Origin: Ciona intestinalis
Taxonomy: Eukaryota; Chordata; Ascidiacea; Phlebobranchia; Cionidae
DNA: 64,000 bases
NCBI RefSeq assembly: GCF_000224145.3
Contig: NW_004190398.2
Span: 464,923 to 528,922 of the forward strand
Direction of reading: 5' to 3'
This document shows, piece after piece, positions 1 to 38,549 of the stretch. Position 1 is the first letter of the stretch. Each line of letters starts with the position of its first letter. The notes under the pieces are model-generated. The model did not search any database. It was given only the letters and a program-made list of their open reading frames with translations, and was not told the DNA's origin. Position numbers and translations under genes: made by a program.

Positions 1-11
1 GGCGCGTCGCC

Positions 12-136
12 CAGTGTTGCACAATCATAAAATCCAGTTCCCAAAGAATAAAATCAAAATTTTTCATTTCAAAATATTTTTATAATTTTCAAAATATTTT
101 AATAAAATTTTCCGCTTTTAATCTGGCAACACTGTT
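12..136. mobile_element. short element with CAGTGTTGC...GGCAACACTG ends
   Basis: AT-rich 125 bp bounded by CAGTGTTGCACAA and CTGGCAACACTG in inverted orientation. Similar ends occur at 24205-24437 and 24667. Confidence 0.5.
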
Positions 137-479
137 CTACCCCCCTTAGAAAATCCTTTTGCTGATATACGGGTTCTTGGTTGATTCTCCTGGCCGTGTT
201 TACACTGTATTTCTGTTGCGAAACAGCGTGCACTGTTATATGTGTATATTTAGCATAGATAGTGTATATACCGAGTTAAAAGCATTGCAAAACGTTAGCT
301 GAATCAACAAGGGCCTTCAGCCGCTCGCAAGTGTGCTTGAACTCCAATTAGCAGTCGGATAAGCTTTACTTTACAAAAGAGACTAGTCAAGCTTAGTTCA
401 ATTTATGCTGCCAAAATATTGATTATAAGACGAGTCGCGCTTGTTAGACATTACGGCATACTGTTATCAAAAACTATAT

Positions 480-667
480 ATAGTAGGGTGGGGGAAGATG
501 GGATAGCTTCTCATTCTATTTTCTCGTCCTATTTGGTGGTAAACAATGAAAAATAATTATAAAACCGTATCCTCACGACTCCCATAGACTGTTGTTAATT
601 GTTTAAAACACGATCAGGATATTTGGATAGTATGTGCTAAAGGTGTCCCGTCTTCCCCACCCTACTA
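480..667 (+). mobile_element. TAGTAGGG MITE, complete
   Basis: Family consensus: TA-flanked, ends TAGTAGGGTGGGGAAGATGG and its inverse CCATCTTCCCCACCCTACTA, interior with CGTATCCTCACGACTCCCAT and GTTTAAAACACGATCAGG. It may be the family described as Cimi-1 in Ciona (name from memory). Confidence 0.9.
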
Positions 668-870
668 CACCCTACGCAAGGTATTGAAGTTTAAGGTAGA
701 CGCTTAGCAGACAGACTTGTTTATTCAGTGTCGTAATTTTTAGTTAATGTTTAAACACCGGATGACAAATAGCTCATACCTCGTGTACAAAACATAGACA
801 GACATATAGTCTTAAGTGCTAGGGGCGACTACACCGTTAGGGAAGCATTTTAGTTTATTATAATGTATAT

Positions 871-1064
871 AGTATACTGTGGGTTAAGATGGGACACCTT
901 TAGTACATTTTATTCAAATATTTTGATCGTGTTTTAAACAATTAACAACGGCCTAAGAGAGTCGTGAGGATACGGTTTTATAATTCTTTGAATGTTCTTT
1001 ATTTACTACCAAATGGGACGAGAAAAAGGGATTAAAAAGGTGTCTCATCTTCCCCCACCCTATA
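871..1064 (-). mobile_element. TAGTAGGG MITE, inverted copy
   Basis: Starts TATACTGTGGGTTAAGATGG, ends TCATCTTCCCCCACCCTATA. Confidence 0.88.
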
Positions 1065-1290
1065 TTGTCTTCTGCATTTCAAAATTATGACCCCCCCACC
1101 CCTTTTTTTAGCTTTCTAGACTTAAAATTTAGATACAGCAATTAGAAAAAGAGAGGCAGTCATGTAGTTTGGTCATTATGTAATTTCCTAGATGATACGA
1201 TTGATTGTGTCCATTAATCCTATTGTTTTTTTATTGTCCAGTTTATTTGGGTAAATTGTTACTTTAAGAATACATTGGATTTAAAAACAC

Positions 1291-29087
<27,797 letters not shown>

Positions 29088-29595
29088 CGTGACGGTGACG
29101 TCACAGTTAATTCACGACCAGTCACTCTTCTACCGTTTTTTGCTTTAAATATTTCTATATATACACTTTACTGCTCTGTATCATTTTATATTCACCGCTG
29201 AAGCAAATCGAATCAAAATCTTACGCAGCGCTGATCCATACATACGCTGTAATACTTAATCCTCGATTTTGCAGGTATTCCATGTAATATAGTTTTATGA
29301 TCCAACTGTCGCTGTTTAAGCCTAAATTCTTTTTTCATGACTTAGAAATTTGGGTAATTGCAATCATACAGTTCAAGAAGCAAATTCAGTTCAAGCTGCT
29401 CGTTTTACAGTTATTTTTCTGTAATTTTCCATCACCATTTTGTTAGCCCGCATATAGTAAATGTAGACTAATGTTGCTCCGCTTTAAATTAAACAGTGTT
29501 TTGAGCCATTGCTCCTGTACAAGAGCAACCATGATTGTGATCTTGATTAAACAATTTTAAAACGTTTATGAATTTGTCAAGAAATCATGTTCACG

Positions 29596-29775
29596 TATAG
29601 TACTGTGGAGTAATAGAGGATACCGTTAGCAACTGAATCTCATATTTCCTGATCTGGTTTTGAACAATTACGCCTTTTTAGAGTCGCGAGCAGGCGGTTA
29701 TTTAATTCTGTGAACATTCATTGTTTACAATCAAATAGAACGAGAAAAGAGAAGTGTCCAATATCACCCTACTAT
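29596..29775 (-). mobile_element. TAGTAGGG MITE, old copy
   Basis: Diverged ends (TAGTACTGTGGAGTAATAG, CCAATATCACCCTACTAT). Confidence 0.6.
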
Positions 29776-30430
29776 GAAACATTTTTGGGACTCGGATACT
29801 TCGTTTTTATGTTTTACAATCTTATGATTAAAGTGCCCACGACCAAAATGCACTATATCCGGACACGCAACAATACATTTTTTTTCACATACAAAATGAA
29901 TGTAGTACAATCTTTACTCAGCCAAAATACGTTAGCTCCCCCCCCCAAAATATCATCATGAAATGTTCGTCATGAAATGTTAGCTCATTCGTAGGGTAAT
30001 TCCCACAATAAAAACCTTTACGTGAGGAAATTAAAAAGGATAGAAGAACGAAATACGGAAGGAAGGAGCGTCTTGGTCTGGGATTATAGCAGTAATATAA
30101 GTGGCAGGCGAAGTTTTATTATTTTAAATGTTTGTTTTTCATTATAAGCCACTATAGGATTATTCATACAGCGAGTACGGTATGGTAATATACCGTAATA
30201 CAGATAGGCAAACGTCTTAATTTAGTTTAAAGAACAGTTTTGTAAACGTATTGTACAGCTAACTGATAAATAAAATGCGTGAATACTTATTTCAAAGTGC
30301 ATAGCATGCAACAATATATGTAACACATGTTGTTTTGTACACATAACTTTTATATACACTGGAATGCATATATAGTAAAGATTTTGAACTATGATATTGG
30401 GTTTTATTGCCTCTAATAAATTAAGCACAT

Positions 30431-30449
30431 TTTTTACAGCGTTCGCAAG
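30431..30449 (+). promoter_or_regulatory. splice acceptor just upstream of the JmjC start codon (candidate SL trans-splice site)
   Basis: TTTTTACAG ends at 30439 and the ATG follows 10 nt later. No upstream exon with a matching donor is evident. In Ciona many mRNAs receive a spliced leader at such sites; a short 5' UTR exon would be the alternative. Confidence 0.5.
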
Positions 30450-33400
30450 ATGTTGTGTAATAGTGCAATCATATGTGTGTTATTTGTTTTATCTGTAAAC
30501 AGTGCAGACCCAGTGGGGCATCTACAGCCCCTTGGGTCCCACATGGACCCCCTGCCCATTGAAGTTCTGGATACCATGCCAAACCCCATTGATTTCTTTG
30601 ATAACTACGTCCAAAAATCGAAGCCCGTTTTGTTCCGAGGTGCTGCGTTTAAATTTCCTTCATTTGAAAGTTGGAGGAGCGACGATTACCTTTCGTAAGT
30701 TGTCCAATGAATTAAATGAATAGATGTTTTTAGTTATGAAACATATATATATATATGTTTTGTTGTTACAGTTGTGTTATTAAAACTCCAATTTGTTTTG
30801 GACTATTTCTATGTTTTCTTTTATAATTAACTTATATGTGATTAAGTAATAAATTAATTACAATGCAATAGTTACAGTCATAGGCGTAAAGTTTTACTAA
30901 ACGTTAGGGTTGCAAAAACCAGAATAAAAAAAGTCTTCGCGCCATGAGGCGCGAAAAAAAAACAGTTTGCAACCCTTTGTTTTTGGTTTGCAACCCTTTA
31001 AATATGTGCTTTGTAAACGCTCATACAAACGTAAATGTATTCAGAATTACTTAGGGATGAGACAAATTAAAATTACACAGGTTCGGCGAGTCCGTGTAAT
31101 GAGAAACGGTCGAATCTGATTGCCCGGCGATTAACGTCACAGTAGCTATGTCGTTTGCGCCTTTTGTCAAGCCCGCACGAGTGTGTGGTTATCTTACAAA
31201 CGAAGACCCGTCCGTCGAAAATAGTAGGTTTCCAGAACGAAATATTGCGGAAATAAACTGCCTAAATCGTTTCCAACACTGCTTTATATTTATATGGGTT
31301 CATTGCATCATAATAGTGGTTGTTTGAACCTGGCAATTGATTACGACATAATAGCAATTCACACGTTGGTTATTTACGTCATAATAGCGATTCACACGTT
31401 AATTATTTAGCAAACAGGAGTTTAAATACCAGTTGAACACACTTGTGTAGTGAATGACGCATCGGTATTGACATATTTTAACGAACGTAAACGAAGTTTG
31501 TTCGCAGTAATAATGGTGTCTTCGTTTGGTCGAAAGTAATTCCTTACGCATTTTTAGACCGGAGAAAATCAAAGGGTTGCGAGGCAACTCTGCAACCCCG
31601 TAACTTTACGCCAGTGGTTACAGTGGAACTACTTAAAAATGGCCAAATAGTTAGAAAGAATTTTTGTATAAATATATATATATATTACTAATTAATATGG
31701 CTAATTATTGCTTGAAATTTCACAAAAAAATTGTCAAATTGCCTAATAATATGTATATATTATATATCACCAATTATTATGTTTATTGCCCTTTGATCCT
31801 TCAGTTAAATGAATAAACCTATATCCTCTCATTGAATGAATCTGTACTGTAGCCTTTAACCCGGTTTGTCTCAGTTAGAGGCGGCCAGGGTAACTACTGT
31901 GCCACAGCGGCGGCAAGTTAAAATTTTTGACCTCCGAACAAATTTATAAATCAGTTATGTAAACTTTCGACTAATTGCTAAATGTTAACAATAACGAAAG
32001 ACTGTTACACAACTTGACTTCTATTACATTTTACACACATATATATATATAGTGTTTAAAATTTATAATTTCCATATAAAATGCATATATATGTAAAGGA
32101 GTTAGACAACCTAATTAAAGAAAACAGTTTGTTGTATCTGAAATATTTGAGTCTGTGTTTTACCTAAAATGTTTAACAAAAGCAAAATTGTTTTGAATGT
32201 GGCACATGAAAAGTTAAGATAAAACGTTATATATATTAAAAATATATTTTTGTGTTTTAAATAGAAGCGGATATATCATGGATATGGCGTTAGTTTTCTG
32301 AATTGTGGTGTTATATCTTTGAGTGCTTATGTATAGGACTTGACTACTGTGTGATAAATAACCTTTAGCACCTAAATCCCATATTTCCTGATTGTATTTT
32401 TAACTATTATTAACAGCACTCTTTTAGAGACTTTGGGCTACGGCGTACGGTTATACAATTCTATAAATAGTATTTCTTTAATAACAAATGGGACAAGGTG
32501 AAAATGTAAAAAAATATGTTTTATACACTTGTGCCAGCTTACAAGTTACCATGTATGCTACTTTAAATTGTAGCTTTTGTGGGTGACTATTTTTTTTGAA
32601 GTTTCTTCTTTTTTGTATGTGGTTGATAATTTGGATAGCCCATTAGTGACCACTGGGTTATTTTAGTTAATCTTTTTAGCCATGCTTTATTTTACAACAG
32701 ACGCCATGCTTCCTAATGTTAAATACATATGGTGCACTTTTGGCAGGAAGTTATACAGACTTATCAGAATGGATCTCGTATCCTATCTCATATTCCTACG
32801 TGCATAATGCCACGTTGTGTAGATAAGCAGGCATGCCACTTAACAAAACAGCAATGTTGGTTATTTACTGATAACTCATAAGCAGGTATGAGGTGTGTGA
32901 AACAGAACACCTGGGTTATAATGACCGACCTTGACCTGCTAAGCGTGGGCAAATAAGTTACATTCATACATTTCTGACTGTAAATTTATTTTAAATATTT
33001 TGTGAAACTAGCCCTGATCTAGCACTCATATTTTTGGATGAATCTTTGTAATACAATAAATTACACTTACTGATAAATCTCTTCAGGAAGAAATATGGGA
33101 ACTGGAAGATCGTTGCTGAGGAGGGGAAGAAAGAGGATAGAGATCTTGGAACAATGGACATGACATTTAAAAAGTTTCTGCAAATTTACAAAAAAACAGA
33201 CATTTATCTTGTACAGGACGTTCTCCCTCCAAACCCTATGACAAGTAAATGGATTGAAACAATATGATTTGGTATCAAATCAGGCTGTAATAGTATCTAA
33301 ATTAAATAAATGTAACTTGCTTTATCCTCACGTGGTCGTTTAGTGTCTTACCCCAGGACAAATTAGTCCACAATGATAGCTGCGACGAGCCTTGAACCCA

Positions 33401-35879
33401 TTACCTCTGGGTTAGAGGCGCATGCACTAACCCCTTACTAAAAGCACTAACGGCCCCGGACAAAATTGGGTTGAGACACAGTTATGTTGAAAGTCTGGTT
33501 GTTTTATTCTTAAATTAGTTAAACAAGTGTAATTCATTTATCCAACATGAATGTTCTGTTTCATGCACCTCTTGTTAGCTTACGAGTTACCACCTATGTA
33601 ACTTTGTGGGTAATTATTTTGGGGAACCAACCTTAGGGCTGGAGACTGGGCGAGCTCACAACGTCAATTGCAAATATACCGTAATTTAAAAAAAACAATG
33701 TTTTATAGTGTATAGTTTTAGATAGAATTTGGACTGTCAAAATTTTCATTCAATTTTTTTAATTTTTTTTAGCAGTAATGTCAGTCTTATACCCAGTTTA
33801 AATATTAAACATTTTTTACCCACAGCTGAAGTATATCTTCCAAAGTGTCTTTTATGTGGTGGCTTTACTGATTATTTAAACACGATGGTGATGTGGTTTT
33901 CATCTGGAGGGACAAAGTCTGTATTACACAACGATGGGTTCGAAAATATCAACTGTTTGTACGATGGATCAAAAGAACTGGTTATGATAGACAAGGTATT
34001 GTACATTTATTTGTTGCAGGGCATATAGTTCTAGTTTTCACCACAAAATTATGGGTTTGAAATTTAGTGGGTATTTATATTGTCAGCCATGCATAAAAAA
34101 TTAAAAGGGTAACAATTTGAAAAAAAATGAAAAAAATTCAAAAAAGTCACAATTTAAAAAACATAAAATTGAAAAATAGGTAACAATTGATAATTTAGTA
34201 GAGAGTTACTTAATTAATCTTCATGTTTTGACCCAAAAGTAACCTTTTAATAAGATGGTCACAAAGTAGTAATTCAGAAAGCCTTCAAATATCCTCAATC
34301 TTTAATTTTCAGAAATACAAAGACATGGTACCAATGGACAAAAATGGTTATAGTGGCTCCGATGTGGAAAAGGTTGATATGTACAAATATCCTACATTGG
34401 GAAAGGTTCCTTGGCACCTCGCAAAGATGGAAAGTGGAGATTGCTTCTACATTCCGTATCAGTATGTCATGCCTGGAGTTAAATGAATATGACGGTGGGC
34501 AGTGACAGTCTTATAACACAGGTGTTCTGTTTTATACACCTTGTGCCCGCTTAAGACATAACTTCGGCATTATGAAAATATATTATATTTGCTGTATGTT
34601 ATGAATATGTTATACAAATCAGTATGAAAATATATTAATATGAAAATAAGTTAATATAAAAACATATCAATATGAAAATACATAAATATAAAAATAAATC
34701 AATATGAAAATATTTCAATAGGAAATTATAAAATATGAAAATAAAAATGTTATGTTTAAGTTTTACAATAAAGCTCATTATGATGTCATAGATGGTTCCA
34801 CCATGTGAACTCAAGCACGACCCGAAATCTGGCGATAAACATTTGGTGGTCACAGTTATACGATCTACCACAGCGTGAGCAATGCATGGAGAAGTTGGAC
34901 ACTTTGCCTGACGCTGAACAACTCTTTAAATATAAAATAGCACCTGGTATTGAAATGAGCAGGTGGGTTACATTTGGTGTTTATTTTCGTTTTTTGGAAA
35001 TATCAGTTCCCGCATTATGGTAAAATGTACGAGTTAAATTTTATTAGCTTTATTTTTTTTGTACCGGTATTATAAAACATATTTTTTATTTGTCACAATT
35101 TTAAACAAACGCTGTTGTTATTTTAACAGTAACAACATTTTTTTAGTCATCATACACCTTACGTCCGCTCATGAATAACCACGTATGTGACTTTCCAACT
35201 AAAATAGATTTACTGTTGTATTTTTAGGAACGTGCTGTTTGAATCGTTTGACGAGGAAACAAAAACAACAACAAAATCAAACTTTGTCAAACAGTTTGTT
35301 AAGAATGTACTTGATGGTTCTGAAGAAATGAATGAAGCCGCAGAAGCAGAAGCCAAAACTGTAACGCGTTTATTTTTTAATTCTTTTTACATTATGCAAA
35401 TTTTTGCGATATTTTATTTTCTGTGTGTTGCTATGCATTACTTCTGGAGATTAATATTGTTTTCTTTTTGTGAATCATGTGTGTTTTTAATATTGCACTA
35501 GTTTTATTGCAGTTGTTTTTTATATATTTATACTGTAGTTGGAAAATATTGTGTTATAGATTTTATCGCAAATATAAAAAGGGTATTCAAGCTTAAACCT
35601 GTGTTTTTCTGAAAACTATTAAACATGTATTTTCTTGCTGGTTGCCTACTTCTGATTAGTTTAAAAATAAATTCTTGTTTTTTTGCTCTACAGATAGTTG
35701 AAGCTTTCTTTGACAATGCAGACACCGATAAAGATGGAGTTTTAACAGTTGCTGAAGCATTTGCTGTCAGTAGTGCTGAATTGAAAGAGATTCTAGGTGA
35801 CAAAGGTCAAGAATTTTTTGAAGAAGGCCAGTACGGTGGTGTTGGACCCACTGAAGAAAATGCGAAAGAAGAACTTTAA
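30450..35879 (+). CDS. ER-type JmjC-domain oxygenase with EF-hand and KEEL tail
   Basis: Seven exons join without a phase error: 30450-30694, 33087-33244, 33826-33995, 34313-34461, 34792-34962, 35228-35360, 35694-35879, giving 403 aa. Residues 1-18 are a signal peptide (IICVLFVLSVNS). Then follows a cupin/JmjC region: the PxxFxxxYVxxxKPVLFRG entry motif near residue 45, the iron ligands H-x-D in VLHNDGFEN (exon 33826) and the distal His in YIPYQWFHHV (exons 34313/34792), with INIWW closing the barrel. The last exon carries one canonical EF-hand loop (DTDKDGVLTVAE) and ends AKEEL. The family includes JMJD5/JMJD7/JMJD8-type protein hydroxylases; the substrate cannot be told from sequence. The combination of signal peptide, EF-hand and KEEL argues for calcium-rich ER lumen. 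Confidence 0.9.
30879..31616. mobile_element. 738-bp non-autonomous hAT element with 8-bp target-site duplication
   Basis: The ends CATAGGCGTAAAGTT and, inverted, CACTGGCGTAAAGTT are flanked by GTTACAGT on both sides (30871-30878, 31617-31624). Inside are TTACGTCATAATAGCGATTC-type subrepeats that also occur at 10830-10945. Confidence 0.88.
32333..32500 (-). mobile_element. TAGTAGGG MITE, very old copy
   Basis: Only the interior is recognisable (CATATTTCCTGATTGTATTT, AACAAATGGGACAAGG). Confidence 0.45.
32527..32670 (-). mobile_element. SINE fragment, inverted
   Basis: TTGTGCCAGCTTACAAGTTA to GTGACCACTGGGTTATTTTA. Confidence 0.75.
32868..32975 (+). mobile_element. SINE tail
   Basis: GTGTGTGAAACAGAACACCT to TTACATTCATACATT. 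Confidence 0.75.
33305..33450 (-). mobile_element. SINE, inverted, with head
   Basis: TAACTTGCTTTATCCTCACG; the inverted B box CCTTGAACCCATTACCTCTG is present. Confidence 0.75.
33530..33622 (-). mobile_element. SINE tail, inverted
   Basis: TGTTCTGTTTCATGCACCTC to CTATGTAACTTTGTGGGTAA. Confidence 0.7.
34500..34556 (-). mobile_element. SINE tail fragment, inverted
   Basis: AACACAGGTGTTCTGTTTTA, just after JmjC exon 4. Confidence 0.6.
35694..35879 (+). CDS. JmjC gene last exon: EF-hand and ER-retention tail
   Basis: Acceptor TTTTGCTCTACAG, phase 0, stop TAA at 35877. The exon is a self-contained module: helix IVEAFFDNA, loop D-T-D-K-D-G-V-L-T-V-A-E with Asp at positions 1, 3 and 5, Gly at 6 and Glu at 12, a helix, then an acidic tail ending KEEL. 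KEEL is an accepted variant of the KDEL retrieval signal. Confidence 0.9.
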   Translation: MVEAFFDNADTDKDGVLTVAEAFAVSSAELKEILGDKGQEFFEEGQYGGVGPTEENAKEEL

Positions 35880-35996
35880 TGCAAAAGAAAATGAACTCTT
35901 TTTCATGATTCTACTTGAGCCAAATCATTTGTATTTTGTATTTTTGTTGTGAACTGATACAAAAGATGCCATGTGAGATTACCGCCATTTGAGATT

Positions 35997-36002
35997 AATA
36001 AA
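35997..36002 (+). terminator. polyadenylation signal of the JmjC gene
   Basis: AATAAA 118 nt after the stop codon, 44 nt before the foldback element. Confidence 0.7.
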
Positions 36003-36045
36003 TGCTGAGATAATGACACGTCTTTGTGATTTTGTTAAATTTTAG

Positions 36046-37994
36046 ACCAAGGTGATCCTAGAATACAGATATTCTAGCGGCCATTTTCGATACCTTCTAC
36101 TGGTACCACTAACCTAAAATTTGGACACTGTACTAACTAGACCCAAGCGGTACCGATTCTAAAATGAAAAATTCAAAATTCGAAAAAATATTAATTATGA
36201 ATATTAATATTCGTCATAAAAACATATTTATAGAATTTTCTCCCGATCCAGCTTCGAATATGTTATAGCGCTAAGTGATACCTAAAATATGAAACATTAT
36301 TTTCTTTAAAAAAGTGCGGGGATAGATGTTAAATATAAAAAAGTATGATCATAACTTGAATCATATAAATATTAAATTTTCGATTTTTTTCGCGAAAATA
36401 TAACTTACGCATACATCTATGTAGGTCACTAGCATGTTATCCACATCGAAAAAAAAATTAATTTCAACTTTTTTTTATAACTGAATATTAATATTCGTCA
36501 TAAAAATATATTTATAGAATTTTCTCCCGATCCAGCTTCGAACATGTTATAGCGCTACGTAATACCTAAAAAATGAAACATCATTTTCTTCAAAAAAGTG
36601 CGGGGAAGGGTTCAGAATACAAACAAGTATGAGGGTCATAACACGAATCATACAAGTATTAAATTTTAAAATATTTCGGCGAAAATATAACTTACGCATA
36701 CATCTATGTAGGTCACTCACATGTTATCCCCATCGAAAAAAAAATTAATTTCAACTTTTTTTTATAACTGAATATTAATATTCGTCATAAAAATATATTT
36801 ATAGAATTTTCTACCGATCCAGCTTCGAATATGTTATAGCGCTACGTTATACCTAAAAAATGAAACATCATTTTCTTCAAAAAAGTGCGGGGAAGGGTTC
36901 AGAATACATACAAGTATGAGGGTCATAACTGGAATCATACAAGTATTAAATTTTAAAATATTTCGGCAAAAATATAACTCACGCATACATCTATGTAGGT
37001 CACTCACATGTTATCCCCATCAAAAAAAAAATTAATTTCAACTTTTTTTTATAACTGAATATTAATATTCGTCATAAAAACATATTTATAGAATTTTCTC
37101 CCGATCCAGCTTCGAATATGTTATAGCGCTACGTAATACCTAAAAAATGAAACATCATATTCTTCAAAAAAGTGCGGGGATGGGTTCAGAATACAAACAA
37201 GTATATGGTCATAACTTGAATCATATAAATATTAAATTTTCGATTTTTTTCGCTAAAATATAACTTACGCATACATCTATGTAGGTCACTAGCATGTTAT
37301 CCCCATCGAAAAAAATAATTAATTTANNNNNNNNNNNNNNNNNNNNNNNNNNNNNNNNNNNNNNNNNNNNNNNNNNTTAATACTTGTATGATTCGTGTTA
37401 TGACCCTCATACTTGTTTGTATTCTGAACCCTTCCCCGCATTTTTTTGAAGAAAATGATGTTTCATTTTTTAGGTATTACGTAGCGCTATAACATGTTCG
37501 AAGCTGGATCGGGAGAAAATTCTATAAATATGTTTTTATGACGAATATTAATATTCAGTTATAAAAAAAAGTTGAAATTATTTTTTTTTTCGATGTGGAT
37601 AACATGCTAGTGACCTACATAGATGTATGCGTAAGTTATATTTTCGCAAAAAAAATCGAAAATATAATATTTATATGATTCAAGCTATGATCATACTTTT
37701 TTATATTTAACATCTATCCCCGCACTTTTTTTAAAAAAAATAATGTTTCATATTTTAGGTATCACTTAGCGCTATAACATATTCGAAGCTGGATCGGGAG
37801 AAAATTCTATAAATATGTTTTTATGACGAATATTAATATTCATAATTAATATTTTTTTGATTTTTAAATTTTTTATTTTAGAATCGGTACCGCTGGGGTC
37901 TAGTTAGTACAGTGTCCAAATTTTAGGTTGGTGGCACCAGTAGAAGGTATCAAAAATGGCCGCTAGAATATCTGTATTCTAGGATCACCTTGGT
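36046..37994. mobile_element. palindromic (foldback) DNA element with 9-bp target-site duplication
   Basis: The two ends are inverted copies starting ACCAAGGTGATCCTAGAATA, and the left arm is mirrored across a 50-N gap by the right arm. The element is flanked on both sides by a perfect AAATTTTAG (36037-36045 and 37995-38003), a 9-bp target-site duplication. The left arm holds four tandem units of roughly 295 bp (recognisable by CCCGATCCAGCTTCGAA, GTGCGGGGA and ACGCATACATCTATGTAGG); two inverted units remain in the right arm. No transposase ORF is present. A 9-bp duplication with long inverted arms is what Mutator-like non-autonomous or foldback elements leave; the superfamily is an inference. 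Confidence 0.85.
37327..37376. other. 50-N assembly gap at the centre of the foldback
   Basis: Exactly 50 Ns, at the point where the arms change orientation. Palindromes of this size are hard to clone and assemble, so the true centre and repeat number are unknown. Confidence 0.95.
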
Positions 37995-38003
37995 AAATTT
38001 TAG

Positions 38004-38549
38004 CTGTGAAAGAATTGCTTTAATTTAAGAATTTGGATTAAGAGAAGGTAAATATATTTTTTTTTAATTATTTTTTATTTATTAGTTATTTTTGTGAACA
38101 CAGCATTAATATTAATGGTACAAACTTGAGTTTTTGTTAAAATTAAAGTCCATAGAACTTTGTTTAAAATGACCCACTTAAAAACCGATAGAGCCAGTTA
38201 ATAGAAGTCGATCCCCAAACATTTTGTGTCGTTATACTATTTCGATGTCGGACCAATTTTCGCGGGCATTTAAAAACCTCAACTTAAAATATTTTGTTGT
38301 CATTTTGATTTTAATTTGGTGACGTGTATTGGTAAATGAAAATACTTCTTTTGTTTACAAACTTTTAGAGTTTTTTTAGAACAAAATAAAAGGCAGAACA
38401 TAGTTTAAGTTACATGTTGTTTAATTTAGTTAGATTTACCAGTGTATGTAACTGATAAAACGGATATCATTGTTAATTTACGTTAACGCCTATTTGCTAT
38501 TTAGAGTTTTTTTGGTAACAATTTGTAAATATTCGTCTTTTAAAACCTT
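38004..38549. other. short intergenic region upstream of separase
   Basis: About 550 bp, AT-rich, with no recognisable core promoter motif or trans-splice acceptor next to the ATG. It presumably holds the separase promoter. Confidence 0.4.

Larger units (their letters stand above)
29088..30449. other. intergenic region between smoothelin-like and JmjC genes
   Basis: AT-rich, with one old MITE (29596-29775). No further coding signal was seen. The promoter of the JmjC gene is presumably here, but no defined motif can be supported. Confidence 0.5.
30695..33086. other. first intron of the JmjC gene, repeat-bearing
   Basis: 2.4 kb, containing a complete hAT-type MITE (30879-31616), an old MITE near 32333-32500 and two SINE pieces. 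The remaining DNA (31625-32330) is AT-rich with short TA runs and no signal seen. Confidence 0.6.

Noticed and set aside
34804..34871. Start codon and minus-strand ORF around JmjC exon 5
   Set aside because: Exon 34792-34962 is phased to both neighbours and carries the FHHV iron ligand; the other frames are shadows.
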